From DASRIA01 sp963724065 (lineage in GTDB: Bacteria > Actinomycetota > Thermoleophilia > Solirubrobacterales > JBBDJG01): a stretch of 64,000 nucleotides of DNA. Location: the NCBI GenBank assembly GCA_963724065.1, contig CAVRTB010000003.1, forward strand, positions 316,862 through 380,861. Reading direction: 5' to 3'. Under the pieces are notes generated by a model that made no database searches, had not been told where the DNA came from, and saw only the letters and a program-made list of their open reading frames with translations. Both the position numbers and the translations under genes were made by a program. This document shows, in pieces, positions 32,001 through 40,199 of this stretch. The stretch's first letter is position 1; each line of letters starts with the position of its first letter.

Positions 32001-33593
32001 GGCGTGAACGAGGTCGTGCTCGAACGCCCAGAGCGTCGCCGCGGCCCGGCTGCGGACGCCGGCCTTCTGGTAGACGTGCTGGACGTGGTGCCCGACGGTC
32101 TTGGCCGAGATGCCGAGGTCATCGGCGATCTCCTGGTTGGACGCGCCCCGCATGAGCACGAGCAGGACTTCGAGCTCGCGCCCGGTCAGCCCGGCGGGCA
32201 GCTCGCGAGGTCGCTGCTGCACCCGGTGGCCGGCGGCCGCGAGCACCGCGTCGACGGCTTCTCGGTCGAGCCGCCCCTTTTCGGCCTCACGTATCAACTC
32301 GGCCTCTGCAGCCGCCGCATCGAGTGCGTCTCTATACGGCCGCGGCTCGCGCATGGCCGCGTAGCAGTCGGCGGCGGCAAGGATGCGAGCGGCTTGATCG
32401 AGGGCCGGCCCGCGGGTGCCTCGGTGGTAGCCGGACCCGTCGAGCCGCTCGCAGTGCGAGCCGGCCACGAGCCCGATCGGGGCGAGCGCCCGGGACTGCG
32501 CGAAGGCCCGCTCGGTGAAGTGCGGGTGCAGGCGCACGCGCTCCCACTCTCCGAATCCGAGCGGCCCCGGCTTCTCCCAGATCGCATTCGACACGCCCAC
32601 TCGGCCGAGGTCGTGCGCGAGCGCGGCGCGCCGCACGAGGGTCACGGAATCGGGTGGAAGGCCCATGCGCCAGGCGGCGGCCTCGGCGAGCTCGGCCACG
32701 CCCGTCGGGTGCTCGCGCAGCCACGGAGACTTGAGACCGGTGATCGCGGCGATGGCCCCGAATGCGGCGTCGATCCGGTCGCCCGCGATGAACACCGGTG
32801 GAGACGGCTCGATCTCGAGCGCGTGCTCCCACATCCGGGCCTCGTCCAGCTCGGCGAGGATGTCGTCGAAGTTCTCCACGGCGAGCGCGGCGAGCGCAGG
32901 GTCGTACGCCGCGCCTGATCGACGCTCCACGACAGCGCGTGCCTCGTCGGGACCCGCTGCGGTGAGGAAAAGGGAGGCGTCTCGCGCCACGTGCAGGAGA
33001 CGCATCGGCAACGGGATCGCCTCGCCGGCGGTGTTTGGAAATCCCCGTCCGTCCCAGCGCGCGAAGACGTACTCGAGCGCCGCCTGGATGTTCGGACCGA
33101 GGCCGAGCCACCCCGCGAACCGCTGCGCGACCTCGCACATCATCGCGAACGCATCACGTGCCCTGGGGCCGGCGTGGGCGATGGCCTCCTCGATCAGCCT
33201 GGCGCGAACCTCCGGGCTGCGGCCGATCCCGACGTGGGCCTTGTAGAACGCAAGGATCTCCGCGGGGTTGGCAGGGTCGACGAGGTAGAAGGCGGCTCTG
33301 TGCGCGATGTCGTCGCCGTAGAGCTGCGTCGCTTCGTGCCCGTTCGACGTGCATCCGGAGGCGTGGAGGAGCGCTACGTAGTAGGTGTCCGCGAGCTCCT
33401 CGGCGGTTGCTCCGGCAAGCTCGCCGAGGCGGACCGCCAGCACGGCGGTGCGCAAGGCGTGCTCGAGCGGCTGTCCGGTGCCGAGGTCGGTCGCGAGCGA
33501 CAGTGCGCCGACCAGCTCGGCAGCGCGGATCGGCCGCTCACCTGAGGGCAGCACTGCTGCGCCCGCTCCGGGGTCCTCCGACGCCACGGCCAC
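31995..33593 (-). CDS. Regulator with tandem HD-GYP-like domains and LuxR-type HTH
   Basis: The 532-residue protein has a C-terminal LuxR helix-turn-helix (about 465-525: LTGRELEVLLVLMRGASNQE, then IADDLGISAKTVGHHV). The N-terminal 450 residues contain two HD-GYP-like halves. The first has LLHASGC in place of an HD pair, plus RWDGRGFP. The second has AALAHDLGRVGVSN and ERLDGSGYHRG. One active and one degenerate phosphohydrolase unit is therefore likely. It could couple a cyclic nucleotide or other phospho-ligand to transcription. The GTG start at 33593 is tentative. Target genes are probably those immediately downstream. Confidence 0.85.
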   Translation of the reverse strand: MAVASEDPGAGAAVLPSGERPIRAAELVGALSLATDLGTGQPLEHALRTAVLAVRLGELAGATAEELADTYYVALLHASGCTSNGHEATQLYGDDIAHRAAFYLVDPANPAEILAFYKAHVGIGRSPEVRARLIEEAIAHAGPRARDAFAMMCEVAQRFAGWLGLGPNIQAALEYVFARWDGRGFPNTAGEAIPLPMRLLHVARDASLFLTAAGPDEARAVVERRSGAAYDPALAALAVENFDDILAELDEARMWEHALEIEPSPPVFIAGDRIDAAFGAIAAITGLKSPWLREHPTGVAELAEAAAWRMGLPPDSVTLVRRAALAHDLGRVGVSNAIWEKPGPLGFGEWERVRLHPHFTERAFAQSRALAPIGLVAGSHCERLDGSGYHRGTRGPALDQAARILAAADCYAAMREPRPYRDALDAAAAEAELIREAEKGRLDREAVDAVLAAAGHRVQQRPRELPAGLTGRELEVLLVLMRGASNQEIADDLGISAKTVGHHVQHVYQKAGVRSRAAATLWAFEHDLVHAA

Positions 33594-33634
33594 ACCCTAA
33601 CGGGGTAGTGCGGCCTTGCGAGAACGATTACGCG

Positions 33635-34375
33635 TCACGCCGGCGCGTGGACGCCCTTGGCCGCTTCGATCAGGTCGAGCACGGCGGTTGCATCGCCGTC
33701 GCGCAGCAGGCCGACCGGATCGGGCTCGCCGTTGACGATCCCCTCGAAGAACGCCTTGCGGTCCTGATAGGTCGGGAGGGTGCCCTTCGCCCAGCCGCGC
33801 ACGTCGTTGAGCATGATCGCGAGCTGGGCGTACTCCTCGCCGAACAGCTCGCCGATCTCGCGTTTCATCCGCTTGGCGAGCGCGGGGGAGGCGCCGGCCG
33901 TCGAGATCGCGATCGCGAGCGGCCCGGTGCGGACGATCGCCGGGAGGATGAAGTTGCACAGCGGCGGGACGTCGACGATGTTCACGAGCATCGCGCGGCG
34001 CTCGGCATCCTCGTAGATGCGGATGTTCGTCTCGGTGCTGTCGGTGCACGCGATCACGATGAACGTGCCCTCGAGGTCGCTCGGACCGGCGTACTCACGC
34101 GGCTCCCAGGTGATCGAGCGCTCGGCGGCGAGCGCCTCGAGCTCCGGCCCGGCGGCCGGCGAGACGACCGTCACGTCGGCGCCACAGGCGAGCAGGCCCT
34201 CGGCCTTCTCGAGCCCCATCGCGCCGCCGCCGACGACCAAGCACCGGCGTCCCTTGAGCTTCAGGCATGCGATGTAGAAAGGCGTGTCCAGCATGTCCTT
34301 CACGCAGGTCTGGTCGCAGATCCCGCGGTTGAACTGGCAGACGCATTGCTTCCCGGTGTATGCGGCGGCAGGCAT
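33635..34375 (-). CDS. Precorrin-2 dehydrogenase/siroheme-synthase-like protein with Cys-rich N-terminus
   Basis: The 246-residue protein resembles the CysG N-terminal/Met8p family that oxidises precorrin-2 to sirohydrochlorin and may insert iron. The NAD motif is VVGGGAMGLEKAEGLL near residue 38, and the active-site region includes NIVDVPPLCNFILPA with a conserved Asp. Before the Rossmann fold is a short extension with four cysteines, CVCQFNRGICDQTC, not part of the usual enzyme and perhaps binding metal. The ATG at 34375 is very close to a GGAGGG stretch, so spacing is odd. No sulfite or nitrite reductase lies in the window. Confidence 0.83.
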   Translation of the reverse strand: MPAAAYTGKQCVCQFNRGICDQTCVKDMLDTPFYIACLKLKGRRCLVVGGGAMGLEKAEGLLACGADVTVVSPAAGPELEALAAERSITWEPREYAGPSDLEGTFIVIACTDSTETNIRIYEDAERRAMLVNIVDVPPLCNFILPAIVRTGPLAIAISTAGASPALAKRMKREIGELFGEEYAQLAIMLNDVRGWAKGTLPTYQDRKAFFEGIVNGEPDPVGLLRDGDATAVLDLIEAAKGVHAPA

Positions 34376-34442
34376 GCCCTCCAAGGGTAGTAGGCGAGCT
34401 TTCCGGACCGCTACGACGCCGGGGTCGTGACGACCGCGTCGC

Positions 34443-34808
34443 CTACGGCCAGCGGGGTGGCTGCGGCGCGAGCCGCTCGGCCCCGGCCCAGTCGTCGCGG
34501 GGCGGTGAGAAGACGTCGATGACCGCGGCGCCATCGGGCCCGGCCTCGGCCTCGTGCGGGGCGCCGGAGCCGATGCGCCACGTCTCTCCGGGGCCGAGGA
34601 CCCGCTCCTCGTCCGCGACCCGCAGCCTCATCGACCCGCGCAGGACGATTCCCATCTGCTCGTTGGCGTGGCTGTGCTCGGGGATGGCCGCGCCCGGGTC
34701 CAGCTCGACCACCGCGAGGGTGATCCGCTCGCCGTGGACCGCGCGCGCGAGGACGCCGTCGAACAGCGAATGGGGAGCGATCCCGGCGAGCTCGTCGAAT
34801 ACGGACAT
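34443..34808 (-). CDS. Cupin-domain protein
   Basis: The 121-residue single-domain cupin has the metal-site motif PEHSHANEQMGIVLRG (H-x-H with E six residues later) and a second half PGETWRIGSGAPHEA that supplies the last histidine. Small cupins of this size bind a metal and act as isomerases, dioxygenases or binding proteins; the substrate is unknown. ATG 34808 is preferred over 34817 by family alignment. It is divergent from the P450 gene. Confidence 0.85.
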   Translation of the reverse strand: MSVFDELAGIAPHSLFDGVLARAVHGERITLAVVELDPGAAIPEHSHANEQMGIVLRGSMRLRVADEERVLGPGETWRIGSGAPHEAEAGPDGAAVIDVFSPPRDDWAGAERLAPQPPRWP

Positions 34809-34827
34809 CCCGGCCACAGCCTACCCC

Positions 34828-34833
34828 TAGACT
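34828..34833 (+). promoter_or_regulatory. -10-like hexamer TAGACT before a leaderless mini-ORF
   Basis: TAGACT ends 6 nt before ATG 34840, which would be the first transcribed codon. It drives the mini-ORF/P450 pair and is identical to the element at 2002-2007. Confidence 0.5.
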
Positions 34834-34839
34834 CCACAC

Positions 34840-34863
34840 ATGGATCGGAGCGAGCCGGCGTGA
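34840..34863 (+). CDS. Leaderless 7-codon mini-ORF coupled to the P450 gene
   Basis: ATG 34840 encodes MDRSEPA and ends in TGA at 34861-34863, overlapping the P450 GTG (34860) as GTGA. An internal GGAG (34847-34850) could also serve as the P450 Shine-Dalgarno. This is the third instance of the leaderless mini-ORF plus GTGA layout in the window. Confidence 0.45.
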   Translation: MDRSEPA

Positions 34864-36254
34864 GCTCGACGCTCGAAGCTACGCCCCAGGAAACGCGTGC
34901 CCCGGAGTCCGCGGCGCTGCCCCCGGGCCCTCCGCTCCCGCGCTTCCTGCAGACGGCCGCGTTCCTGTTCGCGCCCGCGCCGTACATGGACGCGTGCCGC
35001 CGGCGCTACGGCGACGTGGTCACGATGGGCACGCTGTTCGACTCCAAGTTCGTGATGGTGTTCGACCCCGAGGTGGTCAAGCAGCTCTTCCGCGGGCCGC
35101 ACGAGCAACTGCGCGCCGGGGAGGCGAACGCGCCCCTCGGCCCCGTGCTCGGCGAGCGGTCGGTGCTGCTGCTCGACGGTGCCGAGCACCTGCGCCAGCG
35201 GAAGCTGATGCTGCCCGCCTTCCACGGCGAGCGGATGCGCGAGTACGAGCAGGTGATGCGCGCCGCGACGGACCGCGCGGTCGACTCCTGGCCTGTCGAC
35301 CGTCCGTTCAAGCTCCTGCCGTCGATGCAGCAGCTCACGCTCGACGTGATCATGCACGCGGTCTTCGGCCTCGAGGACGGGCCGCGCCAGGAGGAGATGA
35401 AGCGCCGTGTGCGCGCGATGCTCGACCCGGTCGGCAACCGCGGGGTGATCCTCCTGATGCTGATCTCCGGGGGGCGTTTCGGCATCGGCGGGCAGATGGA
35501 GCGCTTCGAGCGCCGGCGGCGCGCCGTCGATGACGTCATCTATGCGGAGATCGCCCGCCGGCGGTTGGAGCCGGATCTGGCTGAACGCACGGACGTCCTC
35601 TCGATGCTGCTGCTCGCCCGCGACGAGCAAAACGAGTCGATGACCGATCAGGAGCTGCGCGACGAGCTGGTCACCCTGCTGGTCGCGGGCCACGAGACGA
35701 CCGCGACAGGACTTGCTTGGGCCTTCGAGGAGCTGCTGCACAGTCCCGCGGTGCTCGAGCGCACGCGCGAGGCGGTCGCGAACGGCGACACCGCCTACCT
35801 CGACGCGGTCGTGAAGGAAACGCTGCGCCGGCGCACGGTCGTGCCCGGAGTCGGGCGCGTCGTGCGCGGCGAGCCCTTCCATCTGAACGGCTGGGTGATC
35901 CCGCCTGGCATCGAGATCAATCCTTCGATCGCGTCGATCCACCGTCGTGCCGACCGCTACCCGGAGCCCGCGCAGTTCCGGCCCGAGCGGTTCCTCGGGC
36001 CGGATGCTCCCGACACCTACACATGGATCCCGTTCGGCGGGGGGACGCGCCGCTGCCTCGGGGCGAGCTTCGCGAGCTTCGAGATGCGGGTGGTCATCTC
36101 CGGCGTGCTCGATCGCGCGCGGCTCGCCTCGGCCGGCAAGCCCGAGAAGGGTGTGCGCAAGGGCGTCACGATCGTTCCGCGGCGCGGGGTGCTGGTGAGG
36201 CAGACGGCTGCTCCGCGCGCCTCTCGACCAGCTCCTGCGCCTCCGCGCGACTGA
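34860..36254 (+). CDS. Cytochrome P450
   Basis: This 464-residue haem-thiolate monooxygenase has the I-helix oxygen-binding motif AGHETTATG (about residue 279), the ExxR pair in KETLRRR, and the haem-binding loop FGGGTRRCLGASFASFE with the proximal Cys. The N-terminus lacks a membrane anchor, so it is soluble. The proline-rich PPGPPLPRFLQT entry resembles actinobacterial CYP families that act on lipids or fatty acids, but the substrate is unknown. The start is the GTG at 34860, overlapped by a mini-ORF. Its 3' end overlaps the convergent reductase gene by 89 bp. Confidence 0.95.
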   Translation: MSSTLEATPQETRAPESAALPPGPPLPRFLQTAAFLFAPAPYMDACRRRYGDVVTMGTLFDSKFVMVFDPEVVKQLFRGPHEQLRAGEANAPLGPVLGERSVLLLDGAEHLRQRKLMLPAFHGERMREYEQVMRAATDRAVDSWPVDRPFKLLPSMQQLTLDVIMHAVFGLEDGPRQEEMKRRVRAMLDPVGNRGVILLMLISGGRFGIGGQMERFERRRRAVDDVIYAEIARRRLEPDLAERTDVLSMLLLARDEQNESMTDQELRDELVTLLVAGHETTATGLAWAFEELLHSPAVLERTREAVANGDTAYLDAVVKETLRRRTVVPGVGRVVRGEPFHLNGWVIPPGIEINPSIASIHRRADRYPEPAQFRPERFLGPDAPDTYTWIPFGGGTRRCLGASFASFEMRVVISGVLDRARLASAGKPEKGVRKGVTIVPRRGVLVRQTAAPRASRPAPAPPRD

Positions 36255-37386
36255 CGGGCGCGCGACCCCATTCCGCCCGCTTCGCGTATTCCACGAGGCG
36301 GCCGAAGTAGGACTCGATCGGGGGCACCTCGATGCCGTCCGGCTCCAGGTCACGGCGGGCATTGGCGTTGCCGTAAGCCACGTCCATCGCGAAATAGGGG
36401 AAAAAAGCCCGCGTGCGCTCGAGGCCCTGTCGGCGGCGCGCGCCCGTGTGTGCCAGCACCGGGTAGACGACCCGCTCGAAGATGCGCGGCGGGATCACGA
36501 CCGGCTCGCGCTCGCCGACGTGCTGGGCGGAGAGCTCGATCAGGCGCCCCACGTTCGTGGCCGTCGGGCCGGCGACGAGGTTGTAGGTGCGCGTGCCGTC
36601 GAGCGGCCGGTTGGAGAGCTTGAACACCGCGTCCGCCACGTAGTCGACGGGCACGACGTCGACGGGAGCGGAGCGGCGGGCGGGCAGCGCCGGCAGCGAC
36701 CCGCGCACGAAGGCCTTGAGCGGCGTGTAGAGGACGTTGAAGGACGCCGTCCAGCCGGTGGTGCGCTCGCCGACCACGATGCTCGGGCGGAACACCTGCA
36801 CGGGTACCCGGTCCGCGTGGGCGCGCACGAGCTGCTCGGCCTCGAACTTCGACTGCTCGTAGGGGTTGCGAAACCCCTGGCCGACGTCGAGCTGGTCCTC
36901 GCCGAAGTCGCCGCGGTGCGTGCCGGCGACGTATGCCGTGGAGATGTGCGCGAAACGCCGCAGGCCGCCGCGGCGCTCGCACCGCTGCGCGAACTCGAGC
37001 ATGCGTCGCGTCCCCGCGACGTTGATGTCGCGCGAGCGATCGAGCGCCAGCGTGAAGGAGACCGATGCGGCGCAGTGCACGATGTCGGTGACGCGCTCGG
37101 CGATCTCGTCGCGCTCACGCTCCCCGAGCCCGAGCGCGGGGCGCTCGATGTCGGCCGGCACGGCATGCAGCCGGCCCGCGAACTGGTTGCTGCGGCCGAG
37201 CATGCAGTCCACCGATGCGCGCAGGCGCTGCTGCGCGTCCGCGCGGGAGCGTCCGCGCACCGCCGCGTAGATCGGACGATCGGTGTGCTCGAGATAGCGC
37301 GCCAGGATCTCCATGCCGACGAAGCCGGTGGCTCCGGTCAGGAAGACGCCGCCGGGCTTGCTGCGGTCGTGGGCGGTGCGGGTCAT
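36166..37386 (-). CDS. NAD(P)-dependent extended SDR, acyl/thioester-reductase-like
   Basis: The 406-residue protein begins with the cofactor motif VFLTGATGFVGMEILARYL and has the catalytic YEQSK (NPYEQSKFEAEQL), ISTAYVAGT for the serine/threonine, and VPVDYVADAV. This arrangement is typical of the NAD-binding-4 (fatty-acyl reductase and thioester reductase) group. No carrier or adenylation domain is fused. The ATG at 37386 follows GGAGGAG. The last 29 codons are antisense to the P450 tail. A P450/reductase convergent pair suggests, but does not prove, a shared lipid substrate. Confidence 0.85.
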   Translation of the reverse strand: MTRTAHDRSKPGGVFLTGATGFVGMEILARYLEHTDRPIYAAVRGRSRADAQQRLRASVDCMLGRSNQFAGRLHAVPADIERPALGLGERERDEIAERVTDIVHCAASVSFTLALDRSRDINVAGTRRMLEFAQRCERRGGLRRFAHISTAYVAGTHRGDFGEDQLDVGQGFRNPYEQSKFEAEQLVRAHADRVPVQVFRPSIVVGERTTGWTASFNVLYTPLKAFVRGSLPALPARRSAPVDVVPVDYVADAVFKLSNRPLDGTRTYNLVAGPTATNVGRLIELSAQHVGEREPVVIPPRIFERVVYPVLAHTGARRRQGLERTRAFFPYFAMDVAYGNANARRDLEPDGIEVPPIESYFGRLVEYAKRAEWGRAPVSRAEAQELVERRAEQPSASPAPRAAERS

Positions 37387-37491
37387 CGCTCCTCCTCCGC
37401 TTTGGGGACTGCATCGAGAATATCCCCACCGTAATCACGTGAAAACCGACCGTTGGTCCAAAGCCGCAAATTCAGCGGGCGGGACTTTGAA

Positions 37492-37497
37492 TAGCCT
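37492..37497 (+). promoter_or_regulatory. -10-like hexamer TAGCCT, candidate leaderless start
   Basis: TAGCCT ends 6 nt before the GTG at 37504 of the cyclase gene; no Shine-Dalgarno is present. Confidence 0.42.
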
Positions 37498-37503
37498 TCG
37501 CAC

Positions 37504-38241
37504 GTGGCCGGCGACGACACTCGATCCTCACGGATGTACCGGGCCGCGCGCCTCGCGCGTGAGCTGCTCCCGGGTGACCACGAGCTCGGTGACCCGCTGT
37601 CCACGGCCGGCGACAAGCCCTCGCACCTCCTCGCGCGCACGGTCGCCGAGACGTCCCCACGGCGGCCGCTGGTGCGCGAGCTCGGCCTCGGCGCGCTCCA
37701 GGTCTGGCAAGCCCTTTCGGAGGCGCAGGGGAGAGGTCGTGGGGACGAGGCGGTCGCGATCCTCTTCACGGACCTCGTCGGCTTCTCCGATTGGGCGCTC
37801 GGCGCCGGGGACGACGCGGTGCTGGAGCTGCTGCGCAGGGTTGGTCGTGAGGGCGAGGCGGCGATCGGCGACCGTGACGGAACCGTCGTGAAACGGATGG
37901 GGGACGGCCTGATGGCCGTGTTCGGCGACGCGGGATCCGCGGTCGCCGCGGCGCACGAGGCCTGTCTACGGGTCGGAGCGCTGGAGGTGCGCGGGTACCG
38001 GCCGACCATGCGTGCCGGAGTTCACTTTGGCCGGCCGCGCAAGCTGGGCGGGGACTACCTGGGCGTGGACGTGAACATCGCGTCGCGGGTCGCCGCGGCT
38101 GCAGCGGCGGGCGAGGTGCTCGTGTCGGGCGCGGTGGCCGATCGCATCGACGGCGAGCAGTTCGCGCTGCGCAAGCGCCGGCGGTTCAGGGCGAAGGGCG
38201 CCCCGCGGGAGCTCGAGGTCTACGTGGCCGAGCGGGACTGA
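37504..38241 (+). CDS. Class III adenylate/guanylate cyclase-domain protein
   Basis: The 245-residue protein has an alpha-helical N-terminal region (1-80) and a class III nucleotide cyclase domain (about 82-240). Metal-binding aspartates are in ILFTDLVGFSDWA and KRMGDGLMAVFGD; the transition-state pair Asn/Arg is in GVDVNIASRVA. All key residues appear intact, so cAMP synthesis is plausible. There is no membrane segment or sensor domain I recognise. Divergent from the reductase gene. Confidence 0.88.
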   Translation: MAGDDTRSSRMYRAARLARELLPGDHELGDPLSTAGDKPSHLLARTVAETSPRRPLVRELGLGALQVWQALSEAQGRGRGDEAVAILFTDLVGFSDWALGAGDDAVLELLRRVGREGEAAIGDRDGTVVKRMGDGLMAVFGDAGSAVAAAHEACLRVGALEVRGYRPTMRAGVHFGRPRKLGGDYLGVDVNIASRVAAAAAAGEVLVSGAVADRIDGEQFALRKRRRFRAKGAPRELEVYVAERD

Positions 38242-38257
38242 GGCCCCAACAAAGGCA

Positions 38258-38755
38258 CTAAGAAAGGCCGGGCTTGTCGACCATCAGGAAGACGGCGGCG
38301 ACCAGCAGGATGCCCGTGATCGCCCCGGCGATGCCCTCGCGCGCCGCGCCGCGCTGGTATGCCTCCGAGAGCTTCACCTCGCCGTCGCCCGCGTCGGCGA
38401 TCTCGCGCTCGACCATCGGGCCGAGTCGCCGGTCGGCGGGGATGAAGTAGGCGACGTTGAGCACCGCGATCACGATCACGATCGCAAAGGTGGCGCTGAG
38501 CCAGAAGTCGCCGAGCTCCCAGTTGCCCTCGGACACTTGGTAGAGGCCCGTCGCGAGCACGACGACGATCGCCGGCAGCGCGAAGAACTGGTTGAGCGTG
38601 AGCTGGAGCCGGTGCACGTACGGCAGGTTCCGCGGGCTCAGCTTCATCGCCACCGGGAACATCACCGACTCCGCGAACGTTGCGCCCAACCCGACCATCA
38701 CCGCCGTGATGTGGAGGAAGAGCGAGAAGTCGTAGGACGTGACGGCAAGCGGCAC
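38258..38755 (-). CDS. Four-helix integral membrane protein (DUF2269-like)
   Basis: The 165-residue protein has four hydrophobic segments (about 8-30, 55-72, 84-104 and 140-160). The first contains LHITAVMVGLGATFAESV, which together with the later RLQLTLNQFFALPAIVVVLA resembles DUF2269-type proteins. The function is unknown; a conserved His in the first helix may bind haem or metal. The GTG start at 38755 has TACCCT ending 6 nt upstream on the minus strand. Confidence 0.75.
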   Translation of the reverse strand: MPLAVTSYDFSLFLHITAVMVGLGATFAESVMFPVAMKLSPRNLPYVHRLQLTLNQFFALPAIVVVLATGLYQVSEGNWELGDFWLSATFAIVIVIAVLNVAYFIPADRRLGPMVEREIADAGDGEVKLSEAYQRGAAREGIAGAITGILLVAAVFLMVDKPGLS

Positions 38756-38761
38756 CGCGTG

Positions 38762-38767
38762 AGGGTA
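38762..38767 (-). promoter_or_regulatory. -10-like hexamer TACCCT, candidate leaderless start
   Basis: On the minus strand TACCCT ends 6 nt before the GTG at 38755; no Shine-Dalgarno. Confidence 0.4.
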
Positions 38768-38874
38768 TCGGACCGGCGGCCGTCAGCCACCTTACGCGTG
38801 GGCGCGCGCGCGTCCGCGGATGGCTAATGTGCCGCGCTGGCAAAGGATCCGCTACCAAGGAAGGCAGGGAATCA

Positions 38875-40140
38875 ATGAGCAGATTCGTCCTGGCGCGCCG
38901 TTTGACGGTCGCGCTCTCCTTATTCCTTTTCATGTTTGCTGCGCCCGTGTCCGCTGACCCGGTCAAGGTCATCGCGTCCGGACTGGGCGACCCGCGCGGC
39001 ATCGATGCGCACGACGGCGATCACGGCGACCGCCTCTTGGTCGTCGAAACGGCTACCGGGGCGATCACCGAGATCCTGACCAAGAAGGCAGGCGAGCCCA
39101 TTGTGAGGCCGTTCGCGGAGAACGTCTTCGCGAGCGACGTGGTCGGCTATGGGTTCAACGCCGCGTTCGCGTCCGCTGGCGGACCGCCGGAGGAAGGTGC
39201 CGAGCCGGCGGGCGCCTTCGTGCGTGTCCCGCGCGGCGGGCCAAGCACCCTGATCGCGGACATTCTCGCCTACCAGGCGACCGATCCCGACCCGGTCGAC
39301 CAGGAAGACCTGCCCTACGAGACCAATCCGTTCGGCGTTGCGCAGGTGCGGCACGGTTTCCTGGTCGCAGACTCTGCCGGCAACGATCTGCTGAAGATCG
39401 AGAAGGACGGGGACATCGAGACGGTCGCGCGTTTCCCGACGCGCTCGCTGCCCTTCCCCGAGGGCATCCCCGGGGGTCCCCCCGCGGGCACGTTGATCGA
39501 CGCAGAGGCGGTACCCACCGCGGTCGCGGTCGGCCCGGACGGCGCGTGGTACGTGTCGGAGTTGCGCGGCTTCCCGTTCACGAAGGGGGCCTCGCGGATC
39601 TGGCGGATCGAGCCGGGGACCGAGGACGTGATGTGTGACCCGGACGCGAAGCGCGGTCCTTGCCGCGTGTTCGCGGACGGCTTCACGTCCGTGATCGACA
39701 TCGCGTGGGCAGGTAAGACGCTGCTCGTCCTCGAGATCGCGAAGGACGGCCTGCTCGCGCTGGAGGGCGGCGCTGAAGGTGCTCCGCCGCCGCCCGGCGC
39801 GCTGTGGGCGGCAGAGAAGGGCAAGAAGACGCAGATCGCAGCCGGCGAGCTGATTGCGCCCGGGGGTGTCGCAGTCGCCGATGACGACCTCTACGTCACG
39901 ACCGGGACGCTGTTCGGCCCCGGTGGCGGCGCGGTCGTGAAGATCAAGGACGCGGTCGATGACGACCACGGCCACCACGGCGACAACGGCCACCACGGTG
40001 ACGGCGGCGACCACCACGGTGGAGACCGCGACCACGCCGACAAGGACCGCAAGAAGCACAAGAAGCACAAGGGCGGCAAGCACAAGAACAAGAAGCACAA
40101 GAACAAGAAGTCGAAGAAGCGCGACCGCGACGACGACTAG
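38875..40140 (+). CDS. ScyD/ScyE-like secreted beta-propeller protein with His- and Lys-rich tail
   Basis: The 421-residue protein begins with a clear signal peptide (VALSLFLFMFAAPVSA, cleavage after about residue 27) and a beta-propeller-like core with repeated motifs such as VKVIASGLGDPRGID and GAWYVSELRGFPFTKGASRI, resembling the ScyD/ScyE family. The last 60 residues change abruptly to a low-complexity tail: His/Gly/Asp-rich (about 361-388), then Lys/His-rich, ending RDRDDD. The tail could bind metal or anionic polymers. The ATG at 38875 has a GGAAGGCAGGGA ribosome-binding region. A hairpin terminator follows. Confidence 0.83.
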   Translation: MSRFVLARRLTVALSLFLFMFAAPVSADPVKVIASGLGDPRGIDAHDGDHGDRLLVVETATGAITEILTKKAGEPIVRPFAENVFASDVVGYGFNAAFASAGGPPEEGAEPAGAFVRVPRGGPSTLIADILAYQATDPDPVDQEDLPYETNPFGVAQVRHGFLVADSAGNDLLKIEKDGDIETVARFPTRSLPFPEGIPGGPPAGTLIDAEAVPTAVAVGPDGAWYVSELRGFPFTKGASRIWRIEPGTEDVMCDPDAKRGPCRVFADGFTSVIDIAWAGKTLLVLEIAKDGLLALEGGAEGAPPPPGALWAAEKGKKTQIAAGELIAPGGVAVADDDLYVTTGTLFGPGGGAVVKIKDAVDDDHGHHGDNGHHGDGGDHHGGDRDHADKDRKKHKKHKGGKHKNKKHKNKKSKKRDRDDD

Positions 40141-40162
40141 TCGTCGCGCGTACGTCCAACGG

Positions 40163-40186
40163 GAGGGGCGGCTCCGGTCGCCCCTC
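40163..40186 (+). terminator. GC-rich hairpin after the ScyD-like gene
   Basis: GAGGGGCG (40163-40170) pairs with CGCCCCTC (40179-40186) across an 8-nt loop, followed by a moderately T-rich TTGCTTCGTT. It lies 23 nt after the stop. Confidence 0.55.
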
Positions 40187-40199
40187 TGCGTTGCTTCGT

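Noticed and set aside
33035..34390. 451-codon plus-strand frame opposite the HD/LuxR and siroheme genes
   Set aside because: Arg-rich shadow crossing two real minus-strand genes and their intergenic gap.
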